This document shows positions 1 through 26,400 of a DNA stretch of 64,000 nucleotides, piece by piece. The stretch comes from Elysia crispata (lineage: Eukaryota > Mollusca > Gastropoda > Plakobranchidae): positions 350,001 through 414,000 of the forward strand of contig JAWDGP010001945.1 in NCBI GenBank assembly GCA_033675545.1, given 5' to 3'. The notes beneath the pieces were generated by a model that was not told the origin of the DNA, did no database searches, and worked only from the letters and a program-made list of their open reading frames with translations. A program made the position numbers and the translations under genes. Numbering within the stretch: position 1 is the first letter of the stretch; each line of letters begins with the position of its first letter.

Positions 1-46
1 TAGTACTTCTGATTGGGTACATTGGTTTAGTATATTAAGATACTGT
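1..46 (+). repeat. End of an inverted-repeat element (MITE-like)
   Basis: The segment reads GATTGGGTACATTGGTTTAG and then a TATTAAGATA block. The same terminal sequence occurs at both ends of the interrupted element at 47098-48505, on opposite strands. It is therefore one terminus of a dispersed family cut by the window edge. It lacks a GGCC step present in the 48.4 kb arm. Its relation to the retroelement fossil that follows is not clear. Confidence 0.55.
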
Positions 47-327
47 AGCGAGCAGAGTGAGCTCCCTTGATCCCGTGACTTTGTAAGCTAACAGCTCTTA
101 GCCGAGTTTGTGTGACGGAGTCTAAGAAGTGAGGAACACTGTGCGGGTTGATTTACACGTCTTTCTCTTACCATTAAAAAGTTGGTTTTATCTACATACA
201 GGTTTCTATGATAACCTTAACCTCCAAATTGATGACCCTGACGTAGAATTCGCTAGATCTAGATCTTCAATACTTAACGACATTACTATAAACTGCACTA
301 GATCTAAAACTTGATTTCGCTACCACT

Positions 328-890
328 ATGTCTAATCCTCAAGATGAGTCTGCTCTCCTGGCTGCCTTAACCAGCCACCTACAATCCCTGCAACCTTGTG
401 TCAACTCAACGCTGTGTCAGTTAAACTGCCCGAGTTCTGGTCCACAGCACCCGAGGTGTGGTTCGCCCGGGCGGAGGCCCAATTTAGTACAAAAAACATT
501 ACGCAGGAACAGACAAAGTCAAAATACGATTATGTCGTTAGGGCACTGGACATAAAATCGGCTGAGGAGGTCCAAGGGTTCCTCATCAACCCGCCCGAGA
601 CAAAAAAATACACTAATCTAAAGAAAAACCTTATTAAGGCTTTCGGCAAGTCACAGACCCAGCGGGACAGTTAACTTTTAAACCTCAGCGGCTTGAGTCA
701 TCATAAACCAACCGCTCTCCTGCGTAAGATCAACTCTTTGAATGATGACCCCGCAACCTTAAAAAGGGCTCTCCTTTTGTCCAAACTTCCCCCCGATGTA
801 CGTTGTATTCTTGCTGGCCGAATCTGGGAGGCACATTGTGCAGGCAGGACAGGGATACAATAAGTTACCCTGGCCGGTGTTAAGGCTTCC
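328..890 (+). mobile_element. Ty3/Gypsy-type LTR retroelement fossil, gag N-terminal part
   Basis: The translated pieces resemble the N-terminal gag-like domain (DUF7041 type) carried by many invertebrate Ty3/Gypsy elements, with the motif KLPEFWSTAPEVWFARAEAQ and then the helical part of the same domain. The element is broken in several places and only this part of gag is present; no protease, reverse transcriptase or integrase was seen. The preceding 280 bases may be its leader or terminal repeat. It is a relic, not a gene of the host. Confidence 0.7.
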
Positions 891-2001
891 CTGAGGTGGC
901 CTGGGATTTTCAGGCTCATGTCGGAAATAACTGTTTTGAGCTATTGAGCTACGTAAAAAATCAGTTTTTCAACATTTTCCACTTTTTCGCTTCTTATGAA
1001 CTACCAACCATTTTTCTATCTTGTAAGAAACTGTCAAAGCCCCAAAAAAACTTTAAACATGCTTTATGGTGGTTTTGTGAAGATAACTGCAACCCTGCAT
1101 GAAAATTTACCCAAACTTTAAACACATTTTTCTCAATTTCTCATTCCGCAGCCTTGTGTTAAGTTTTGGGTCATATCTCAGCAAAATACTAATTAATATA
1201 ATATTCTAAAAATTTTAACAGTTTTATGCAGGGAATTAGTTGGGCTTTCAAAAAATAAGTAAATCACCAATAAAGTTATAAATCAATAAAAGTTGCATGA
1301 CTTGACAGTGCGAACCTTTGCGCTATTTCTGTTCTTTTTCTTGTTTATTAATCATAAAACTATTTAAATCTTTTTATATTGGGTTCAGCATAAAAGTTGA
1401 TTCTAAATCGAGAAAATTTTGATACTATCATGTAAATATTCTAAACATGGAAATGAGCCCACAGCCATTAAATATACTAAATAATCACATAAACACAGAC
1501 ATGGGGAGAAAAATGCTGATTTACTTTTTATGTCTGCAAATCATGATTAAAAATAGAAATGATGTTGTCATCCAACTAAAATTGCGTTCAAAATGAAGCA
1601 CAGTGATCTGTAAATTTAAAGAGGTAAAAAAAAGGAGAATTCCTCTTTAAGAATTCAAGTAAACGACAAAATAGAACTTTGAATTTAATAAAGTTTTCCA
1701 AAATAACTGTATGCAAACCATCAAATCTTCTGCGGAGTGGAAAACCGTTAACTTCCCAATGATCTCTTGTGAGATGGTGATCCTCAGTGTGCTATTCGAT
1801 GTCGGCTTATATATTGGCTTCATCTAATCTGAATGAAATCTGAATGTTTTCAGCAATGTGAAAGGCATGCATTTCCCTTCACATCAAGCATATTACCTCA
1901 TTGATGAGGCGATATTTATTTAGTCGCAATTAACATCTTGATCAAAAATGACTTTTTGTTTTTATAAATAGTGTTTATATTTATAATGAGGACTGTAGCG
2001 T

Positions 2002-2046
<45 letters not shown>

Positions 2047-2274
2047 TGTTTGAAAAAGAAAATAGCTTATCTTAAATTAAATACTTGCTCCTGCTAACAC
2101 AATGTCTAAAACCAACACAATCTTTAAAAAAGGAAAAAGAAACACAGAAAAGGAGAAAAAAAGTTTGCTTCTTAGATTCCTTATTATGTCAGATAAAATT
2201 GACAAATTCAATTTTTACACCATCACTGAATGAAACTGTTTGACTGTTTGCAGTTTTTTGTATATACCTATTGA
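891..2274. other. AT-rich stretch without a recognised gene; (TAA)n microsatellite at 2003-2045
   Basis: No reading frame here looks like a protein. A TAA trinucleotide run of about 14 units lies at 2003-2045. The missing first exon and promoter of FAAP100 should lie in this stretch or further upstream, but I could not find an exon that fits in phase. Confidence 0.6.
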
Positions 2275-2334
2275 TGTCTTTGTCCAGTAAAACACATGAT
2301 TTTCTTATTTGCATTTGGTGTCATAACTCCACAG

Positions 2335-17051
<14,717 letters not shown>

Positions 17052-18545
17052 AACTATAGTCCATAAGCCTATTTCGTTTTTTAAAATGAAATATAATTGT
17101 ATTAAACAAATTATCATTTGTTATTAAATATATATGCATGCATGTATGAAAGAATGCTTTTATACAAAGGATTGTTATAAAATGTTATAAATAATATCTG
17201 GGTCTTAGATCAAATCCCCGATTAGACTTTCAACCCTTTATATCTTATTCTTTATAGTTAATGTGTCATACAAATATATTTCCTGTTATGAGAAAAGGGT
17301 ATAAATCAATAGTTGAAGTGTTATGTGAAGTTTACAGCATGTTTTAAAAACCAGCTAGCAATAGCTTTTGTACAAAATATTTTGGAAATTGCACCTAACA
17401 TTTTTTTGTATTCAGTGATGTCTTTAGAAACTTTTTATGTTTATTCTTACACTTTTTTTTTTTTTGTAAAAAAAAAAACATGCTAAGTTATTTTACTTAT
17501 ACTAACTTCACCCAGCAAAATTGAATTGGCAAAGTCATGAGAGTTAAATCTTATTTCGTGTCATTTATATTTTCCATAGCTCAGTATCTATACTGTCAAC
17601 TTTCCATGCTTTTGAATTTGATGGTCTTTTCTATATTTTATTTTCTCTCTTGCTGACAAAAATTGAAGTATCATTCTTGTCAGGGATCACAAAAAGAGTG
17701 TTTTTGATGCATGTAGAGACCATAAAATTATATATATATATATATATATATATTGGTTATTTAAAGGAAGAATCTCAGTGGGTCTTAGTTTAGAAAGGAA
17801 AGTGCTGGCAAAACACATCTTTGATTATTATTGTAAAAATGTTTACTATAGGAGAGCTTTTTCTTCAAGATGATTTTCTTTCCCTTTCATCAGCTAAATC
17901 GCATCTTAAGATTTTCACCAAAACTGCATTGTGGATGCTTTTGTGTTCTATCAATTCTGCTGATCCTGTTACTCCAAGCTGCACTGGAATCAGCAATAAC
18001 TTGTAGAATCAACATTATGTAAAATCTTGTTCGATCCATGACAATGTGAGAGTAGAATTATAAGTCATTTAAGTAAAACATGCACACACATAATTATGTA
18101 TGTTTTAGATTATCTTACGAGCTGTAAGTATAAGTAAAAACTACAATGATGCATTCTTTGTAATTATTGTAGTAGTTAGAAAAGCTCGTCTATATTTCTA
18201 TTTCCTCATGCATATCATATAAAGTAGGCTCCTAATAAACTTACTGTCAATCCTGCAATAGCTATAGATCTTCCTTGTTTCCAGTCTCTCTTTTCTGAAA
18301 TTATATTGCAACTGGTTTGCCATTTTAGAGTTGGATTTTGAATTAAACTTGTTTGTCTCTGATAGGGTAAGCATTTGAAAAAAATCATTTTCACTAAATA
18401 CAAGTGGCTATTTTTAATCAATGCCCATCTCTTTCAAGACTTGCTTAGTATAATATTTGGTAATAATTTTTAATGGTCAGGCAGTTCAGTACTATGCAAC
18501 TGGGTTATTCAAGTTTGAGCTAGCCAGGAAAATATTTGATTTTAA

Positions 18546-18828
18546 CTCATTGTGTGCCAGAGCGTTTTCCACGGTTGTGCCAGGCCATTTTCACTGTGCA
18601 TATTGTCTTTAGAGGATGCATTGGAAATTGGGTTCCAGTTTGGTTTATTTTTGTGTAACTATGACTTATTATATATTTAGAGTTATCTCTCATAGGAAAC
18701 TAGGAAGTTTCATGACCGGGCTACCAACGGCGAAACAAACATTGGTTCTTATATCGACGATACATCGTCGCTTGGCACAGCTGCGGCTCACTATATCGAC
18801 GATACATCGTCGATTGGCACACAATGAG
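18546..18828 (+). mobile_element. piggyBac-type MITE flanked by TTAA
   Basis: A 283-bp element lies exactly between TTAA at 18542-18545 and TTAA at 18829-18832. Its ends, CTCATTGTGTGCCA and the reverse complement TGGCACACAATGAG, are perfect 14-bp inverted repeats. TTAA targets are the signature of piggyBac. Two identical 16-nt hairpins, CGACGATACATCGTCG, at 18755-18770 and 18797-18812 lie just inside the right end, each followed by TTGGCACA. There is no transposase. Confidence 0.8.
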
Positions 18829-20554
18829 TTAAATATGTAATCAAGATAGAGTGTAGGCATTTACATCGAATTAAAATTATCAAAAGATTGTGGGATAACT
18901 GTGGGGGCCCACCTAAGCCATAACAAGATAAATCAAATATCTAGGAGTTGATACCTTAGTACGCTGTGAAGTTTTTAGACAAACAAAACAGAACCAACGA
19001 GCATCGAAGGGACAAATTCACTATTCATATCCCTATTTATACACATACTCGAAAACCAAATACCCCTCAAGTTCACCCATTCCTCCTTTTTTTGGAAGGA
19101 GAGGGGGTGAGGGAGAAATTTAGTAAGGAGTCATACCAGCCAAAAAAATCCATCATTGTTCTTTATCTTTGCTATTCAATTTTAGTGATAGTATTTTTAG
19201 AAACAAAATAGAATTGGCTACAAGCAATTATAAAATATGCTTGGATTTTTTGACGTCATCGATTAAAAGCTATAAAATTCTCATGCTCAGCTGCAGCAAA
19301 CCAAGGCGCCACCTCATGCTGGGAAGCGGATGCAATGGGAGCTAACACATGACCCATATCAATTCACACCTCATCCACAGTACATGCAATTCAAAGACTA
19401 GATTGAATTTGAAGTTACCTATAGCATCATTGGTTTCAAATCTCAAATGAACACCATGTATCGGTTGTCAAGTCAATATTTGGCCCATCCCTCCAGCGGG
19501 TCAATTACGTTTATTTCTTGCCGTTACTGGGTACCAAAATCATTTATTTTAAGCAGTTCGAGTTCTTAAAAAAACTAAGCTATTACTAAGTATTAAGTAA
19601 TAATAATAAGGACCTATAGACCATTTCCCTGACCAAAAAGGCAACAAAGTCTGCAAGGACTAAGTATAAATATTCTGTAGTAAAGCAAAATAGTGCTTCT
19701 GTGTTTGCAAGCATAAAATTGAAAATTCAGAGCACTGCTGATAGTGATACTGATATATAGGGTGATTAATATTAATTTATTTTTTAACTTTTAAAGGAAC
19801 AAAAAAGAGATAAGTTGAATAATGAAAATATTATTGATGAAGGCTATTTTTTGACACATTGCTCTCAATCTCATATACAACTTTTAATTTTAAATTAGTT
19901 TTAAGTCAAATTTGATTATTCCAGTCTTTGACATAAAATGAAGATGACCAAATCTGAATTATTAGGATTCAAAGAGAGAGAACCAATCACTTAAATCTAT
20001 TGTTGTATAAGGGCTCTTGTCCAAGTTAAAACATTCAGCGATTCACATTTGGATCATTTATGCCTCAGACAACAGGTAGACCATATCCCATTCCCAGTTC
20101 CCACAATAACAATTAGATCTACTTTGGATTTGATCTATGGGCTAGACATAGCTATTACTACGGCATCAGTGATTAGTTCTGCATTACCAAAATCATTCTC
20201 TCCCTTTCACAATCCTAAAATCCATGAAAATTCACACCTGAGCCCTACAAGATCCCCACATTACCATCATCCCTATCAGTACCAGTTGCAGTCTAAAAAG
20301 CTAGCACGGGGAACAGTGAAATGCTTACCGCTCAGAGCATCCCACTGCCTTCTCTGTAGTCAGGAATAGTGCTTTTTTGCATTGCAGTACCAAAAAACAA
20401 CAAACAAACAAATAACCACACCTATTCAACAGACTAAGATTTCAGATATTTTTATATTATACATGTACAACCTAAGAGGCAAAAATTCAGTTAACTTAGT
20501 AATTATGAATTGAGAATTTGGATTTTCTGGATTTAAATTATTCAAACTCGACTA

Positions 20555-21092
20555 CAGTGGAACCCATATTAAACAATACCTCGAATAGCGAAAACCATTG
20601 CTATAACGTTAGATCTGAAAATCTCCATGTTTTCCTTCACTTAAGTCATTTAATTTATTTCTGCAATAACGAGTATAGATACCACTTCTCTCCTCTAACT
20701 ACATCTGACGGTACAAAGGAAAGAACACCAACATCTTTCATAGGAAAAAAATCTCGAGCATTTTGTCTTGCCTGCATTGCTACAGTACAAACAAAAAAGG
20801 AATGCAGGCTTTCGTGCCTTTTCTCCAGTTATTTTCCTCCCATTAAGTGTAGACTTGGCCTAGTATCAGTAGAAGCAAAGTGTCACGACAGCTCTGGTCC
20901 AGCCAACTGCGCATGGTGCGCAAGACCTATGAATCTCTCTCACAGCAAACATTTTCAAAAACCACTTACATGTATCTCCCATTCATCACAAAAAATTCTT
21001 CTTTATTGCCTTTTGTGGGAATAACGGCAATCCTTGTTATAACGATACTTAATGAAAAGATTAAGAGATCTTGTTATTCCTGAGTTTCACTG
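20555..21092 (+). mobile_element. pogo/Tigger-like non-autonomous DNA transposon
   Basis: Ends CAGTGGAACCC and, read in reverse, CAGTGAAACTC lie between TA dinucleotides (20553-20554 and 21093-21094). The 538-bp interior repeats the theme of ATAACGAT/AATAGCGA motifs near both ends. The open frame at 20518-21024 crosses the left end and has no domain, so it is unlikely to be a gene. Same family as 25392-25650. Confidence 0.65.
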
Positions 21093-21494
21093 TATGAAAG
21101 TTGTAACTATAGTTTTCACATGTACTCTTGATGATGTTTCTTTTTTTGTTAATCATATCAACCCATTTCAGTCAGTGAAGTCAGACAAGTGATCTCAGGC
21201 CTGATTAAAAGTAAGTCAAATTATGAAGAACACAGCAAGCATCTACATATTTGCAAATTGTCTTCCTAACTTCAAGGTAAAGATATTGGTTAAGATTATA
21301 GTATGTCAAATTAAGAGCAGTGAACTGAAAAGATCACTGTTCAACAGATTGTATCCACTTCACTCCTTGTATGATGCATAAATGGACCTTTTTTTCCTAT
21401 GCACACTGTTAAGTTAGGCCCATGGAACTCTTCCATTAATTGCAAATGAATCACAACTCAAATTAGCCTCAATTTGTATCATGGTAAAAAATGT

Positions 21495-21735
21495 GCTTTT
21501 CCAAGATTTTAATTAACTGAATTGAGCACTTCAATCAATCTATCTTCTGCCTTGCTCTTTAGAGTAGGCGATCATGACCCTCCAAGCATCTTGATCACTT
21601 ATCAATTCTAATGCATCTGTCACTCAATCTACATTTAGCCTCTTGTTAGTCCAACCATCATCTTTTCCAGCCCTTTTCCCCTGCTGGGTTTTCCTATTTC
21701 CAATGTCTCTAATCTCATCAAATGGCCAAAAAAGC
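21495..21735 (-). mobile_element. LINE 3' remnant, end of a reverse transcriptase frame
   Basis: On the minus strand, frames read KRAGKDDGWTNKRLN, then ALELISDQDAWRVMIAYSKE and QGRR. This has the pattern of the C-terminal tail of many LINE reverse transcriptases: a Gly/Arg/Trp-rich part, then DR-xWR-x-(L/M)-(V/I). Several interruptions are present. No other part of the element was seen. Family uncertain. Confidence 0.5.
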
Positions 21736-23482
21736 CTGCTTGGAGTTTACTTACATTCTATTTATGAGAACTTCAGGTCTATTTAACAAGTTACATTGGA
21801 GGCCTCAAAGTGAAATATAAAATACTTATCTTTTTTTAAATTTTATTTCATCACTTCAGTAAGACATCCGAGTCGCTACTTAGCATAACTGAACTTTATC
21901 ATAATTAACACCAATAACTAGAAACCCTATGCCTTGCTTTGTCAACCCCACCCCAATACTTCCAATGAGGAAAAAGGAGCTTTTTATGGAGAATTAGGGT
22001 ATAAATGAGACATTTAAATAGCCATAAACACTACATTGTTGATTAGGATAATAGAAAACAGTAAAGCCCCTCTGCTGCTGCATTTCTCAAACTGACAAGA
22101 CCAATAAAAAAATTTAAAGAGAAGTTAAACAGTTGATAAAATTTGTAAAACAATATTTGTATTTTTTATTCAATTTCTCTCGATCACAATTCACATGAAC
22201 GTTACTATGATATATTTATAGTATAAAGCAGAGGTGGAGGCTGTAACTGGACTTGTTGCTACACGAAACAAAGCCCATTGGTAGCTACATAGATAACAGC
22301 CCAATCAAGACAAGAATTTGCAAATATCTAACACTGAAAGCCTCTCAAAATGTTCATCACAAAGTTGACAAAATCACAACTGAGAGGCTAAAAAGCATAA
22401 GGCTGAGATAGCAAACTGTGAATGCATTTGCCACAATGACAACAGTGGGTAGATTCCTAAAAAAAGTGGATATTACATTTTAAAATAACACGGCTAACTT
22501 AAAAGATCTCCAGTGACATTTAAGAGAAAGTACTAGCTGAAAAAAAATGCATTATAAATTAGAGCTGGAGGAGATAATGGAAATATTTGTTTTAAGTTTA
22601 AAAACAAAAAAAAGTCATAGCCACTTGCTTGAGTGATATAGCTAGAAGCAAGTAAGAACCCATTGAATAATTTATTTCAAACCCAGAGGGTACAATGGTT
22701 TGACTATGTTACCTTTACGATTAACATAAAGTGTTAGAAAGAGATTTTAGGAATGTAAAAAAAAAAAAAAATAAAACAAAAAAATCTTTTTATTGTACAA
22801 ATTTCAAACCAAGTTTTGGTAAATTTAATAACTGAATATATTATTTATAAGCCACAAGAGAAATTCCTCTGCTCATTGAATTTACACTTTCTAAAAAAAA
22901 AAAGATAGAACTAAGGAGAAAAGATAGGATTTGTTTGGACTCACAAAAGAGCTTCATGACAAAGAGAATCTTAAGTTAAAAAAACAAAGGTGGGTTGATG
23001 ACACATTGAAATGAAATCAATTACAGTACATGAACGAATGACTAAAGATTTGTGACTCCTGTGCTCAACTGATTATTTAAGGGTTTGCAAAACAAGATGG
23101 AAATTTAAAGAGCACAAAATTGTTAATACAGAAACTAATATACCAATTTACTTATCTATAAATCTATTAAAGTCCACATTCAATGTTCTTTAAAATTAAT
23201 AAATCCATCTTTTGATCATCCTGGGGAATTGTTTAATTGCAGAAAAGTAGGGGACACAAATAGAATACACATGCCACATAAGTATTGATGTAGCATTCAT
23301 AGAATGAATGTGAAATAAAGATATATTAAGGATACCTTTTCCATCTTGTTTGCATCCTGTTGAAAAACGAAAATTGCACCCAGCAAATGAATTGCTCCTT
23401 TCAATCAAGAATATCTCAACATATGTAAAAATGCTCCATGTAATCATGTTTTTTAAAAAAGGTACCCTCCCCCATAGTTCAC

Positions 23483-26400
23483 TTAAGTGTGTAATTTGGC
23501 ATTACCATTGACGAGTCCTAATGTTGTTTGACATTCTACCTTGTCTTCCTCCACCTTGGGATTGATATCTAAACCTAGGGATGCATTTAATTCTGATTTG
23601 TTCTCATCTTGAATAGTTCTTTGTTGACTTGATGTCCTGTTAATTGCAGCATCATCACTAGGAGAAGATGGACTTTCGTTAAGTTGTGTTGATGCAGGGA
23701 TGTTTGCTGCATTATTTGATCCCTGAATTGAGTTATCTTCCTCTATTGTAGTGTCTATGGCAGCTTGATATTCTGCCTCCTCACAAGTCCTTGTCTCCAC
23801 ATTTGATGTTTCAGTTGAGCTAGGGAGGGAGTGGTGATTTGAAAGGTCTGGGCTGTTACTTGTGGCAACCAGTGCCGAAGCAGGTGTAGTCCTTACATTT
23901 TCATTCTCAGCTTGAGTATCTGACTTGCTGTGAGGGCTTTGTATGGATGACAAATCTTGCGAAGTAGCCAGTGAATTCACTTTCTCTGCTAAAGATTTAG
24001 TGGGTGCTGCCTGCTGCTCTTCTGTAGGGAAAGTTGAGTCACTGCTGTTATTATTGGCAGAGCTCACTGTTTGATTATCAGGTTTTAATCGATCACAGAT
24101 CTGTAAAGGCTGGCGAGAATCGAGACATGATGCCAATTGGGCAAAATCAGATGCATCGACTGAAACATCTTCTTCTTCCTCCTGGGTATGGATTCCTGAA
24201 TCTGGGGTCACTTTGGAGGGAAATACTCCAGGTTTGAAGTCTTCAAAGGGTTGAAAAGCTAATGGAAGGTTACTTTGGGCTGTGGTTTCAAATCCTGATG
24301 TCTGGGATTCAGACACTGCACCAGAGTCTAACACTGTTGTCCTCTTCTGGGATGCTGTTTTGCTTTGTGTGCTCACTGCAGATTGAAGAGAAGTGCTTGT
24401 AGCAGCTCCAGGGCTGTCATTGTCTTGACCCGATGTACTAATAGGTGTGACTGAACTACTGTTGGCTATACTGCTCCCCCCAGGTTCTAAATCTGAGGGG
24501 ATGCTTAACGTCCTCAGCTGCTCATTTTCTGCATGGAGGCGAGTAATCTGCTCCTGGGCTTCCTTCAGCTGTTGTCTTAGCATGAAAATCATTCCTTGCA
24601 TACCCTCAACATCCTCTTCCAGTTCACCAACAAATTCATCCAACTCTGTGGAAAGAAAAAAAAAAGAAAAAGTAAATTAGAGCTCATAAAGAAGCATGAA
24701 TTTAGAAGTGACAATAGCCCCCATCTCTTTTTGTCCACTATTCAGTTCCATAACAAGTTCTGATTGGTGGAATTCATGGATAATATACCACATAAATGGA
24801 ATTTCTGACACCTCAACCTGTCCAAACAATTCTTTTTCAGTTCAACTTGAGCATGTGCTTTAAATATCCTGATTGGACTTTGTAAACTGGAGACAACCTT
24901 ATTTTTATATTGGTCCAAAAACATAAAGGGCTCATAATTATTTGATATACACAGATGTTCATAATATTTTTCCAGTTTTTGACTAGCTTCTTACAAAAAA
25001 AGAGTATCCTTACTGCCTGAGCACAGAGAAGACTGGTCACAGGGCCACGAAAGTACTTTTTCTAATTTGATGTATAAAACAGAATTAATTTAGGTCTGCC
25101 TATATTTATACATTATATTTTATAAATACCCTACTCATTAAAAGTAATAACGCTATGAATGATTGACTCCTCCTAATGCCAGATAAAACAAATTCATGAT
25201 TTTCCTGATCTTCAATCACAATAGCTGCCCTTATTATGTACGTCACATTGGTTAAAATATGGATTTGTTTTTGCAATTCTTATAATACAACCATGAAAAG
25301 TAAAATTGAAGAACATATTTATGCACACAGAAAATATAGCCTATTTGGTATTAAGAATTGGAATATCTTTAGCAAGTTTTTCAGTTAACTACAGTGGAAC
25401 TCTGGAATAACAACCCTTGATCTTTTCATAAAGTATCATTATAGCAAGGGTTGCCCTTATTCCCCCTAAAAGGGAATAAAGAAGAATTTATTATAATGAA
25501 TTAATAAGTGGTCCGCCAAAATCTTTGTTGTGAGGGAGATGCATAGATCTTGCTCGCTGGACAATAACCGTTACTGCAGAAATAAATTGAATGACTTGAA
25601 TAAAGGAAAAAATGGGGGATTTTTAGATGTTATAGCAATGGGCTTCACTGTAGTATTTTGAACACTATTCGAGTACAAAAATACCGCAATCATTATTGGT
25701 TGGCAGCTTTGCAAAAAGAAAGACAAAAACAAAAAAAAAACAAGCAAGACAATGAGGGATATGTCTCATGAAGATACAAAAGGAAGAAGGGGTTGATTAC
25801 AGAGGAAAGTAAAAATGAGGGGAGGCACGAAAAAAGAGGAGGAAAGTAAGAGAATGAAATGAAGGTTAAAAAAAAAAAGGTGAAACAGAGGAAAAAGAAA
25901 AAAATGATCATGAGAGAGGAAAAGATAAATGTGATACAAAAGATTTCCCTTTAGCGATCAATGGTAATATTTTATAAAATTATAAACAACTCTCAGCTTC
26001 AGCTTCAGCTGAACAATTCCACAAAAAAATTTTACACAAGCTACTGAAAAGGTAGTCAGTTCTATTTTATAAATCACACCACTCTTCCAAAGCTACTTTA
26101 AGTGAGCAAAATTATATCTAGAGCAGTAATACTTTTGATTTTACCATGAACGTACCTTCAAAATATGAACTGTTAAAAAATGTGCCCTTAATACTTAGAT
26201 GAGGAGTTTGTGATATTACAATTACCTTTCTGATTCTTCTTCATCTCTGTAGCAAGGGCTTTATGCAATACTATTTCTCCCTCAAGTCTTGCAGTACGGC
26301 CTGAGGAAATCATCTTGCCCAATTCCTGATTTTCCTGCAGCAACATGCGACACCTGGCCATTACTCTCATACCTGTTTGGCTGTGTAATATGAAGGAAGA

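Larger units (their letters stand above)
17052..23482. other. Intergenic region between convergent FAAP100 and WTAP ends
   Basis: It holds the 3' flanks of both genes, an (AT)n run near 17730, a piggyBac-type MITE, a pogo-like element and a LINE remnant (listed separately). The open frames at 18966-19211, 20049-20369 and 23196-23447 have no recognisable domain and are probably chance. A perfect CRE-like octamer TGACGTCA lies near 19251 with no gene attached to it. Confidence 0.6.

Noticed and set aside
2296-2334. ATG at 2296 as the certain FAAP100 start
   Set aside because: A good acceptor (CTCCACAG at 2334) lies just inside, and the family has more sequence upstream; left as a possibility only.
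18755-18812. Repeated CGACGATACATCGTCG with regular spacing, CRISPR-like at first glance
   Set aside because: Only two units, inside a TTAA-flanked element of an animal genome.
19246-19262. CRE-like TGACGTCA
   Set aside because: No gene start nearby; a single octamer in a 6-kb gap is weak evidence.
20518-21024. 168-codon plus-strand frame
   Set aside because: It crosses the left end of a TA-flanked non-coding element and shows no domain or codon pattern.
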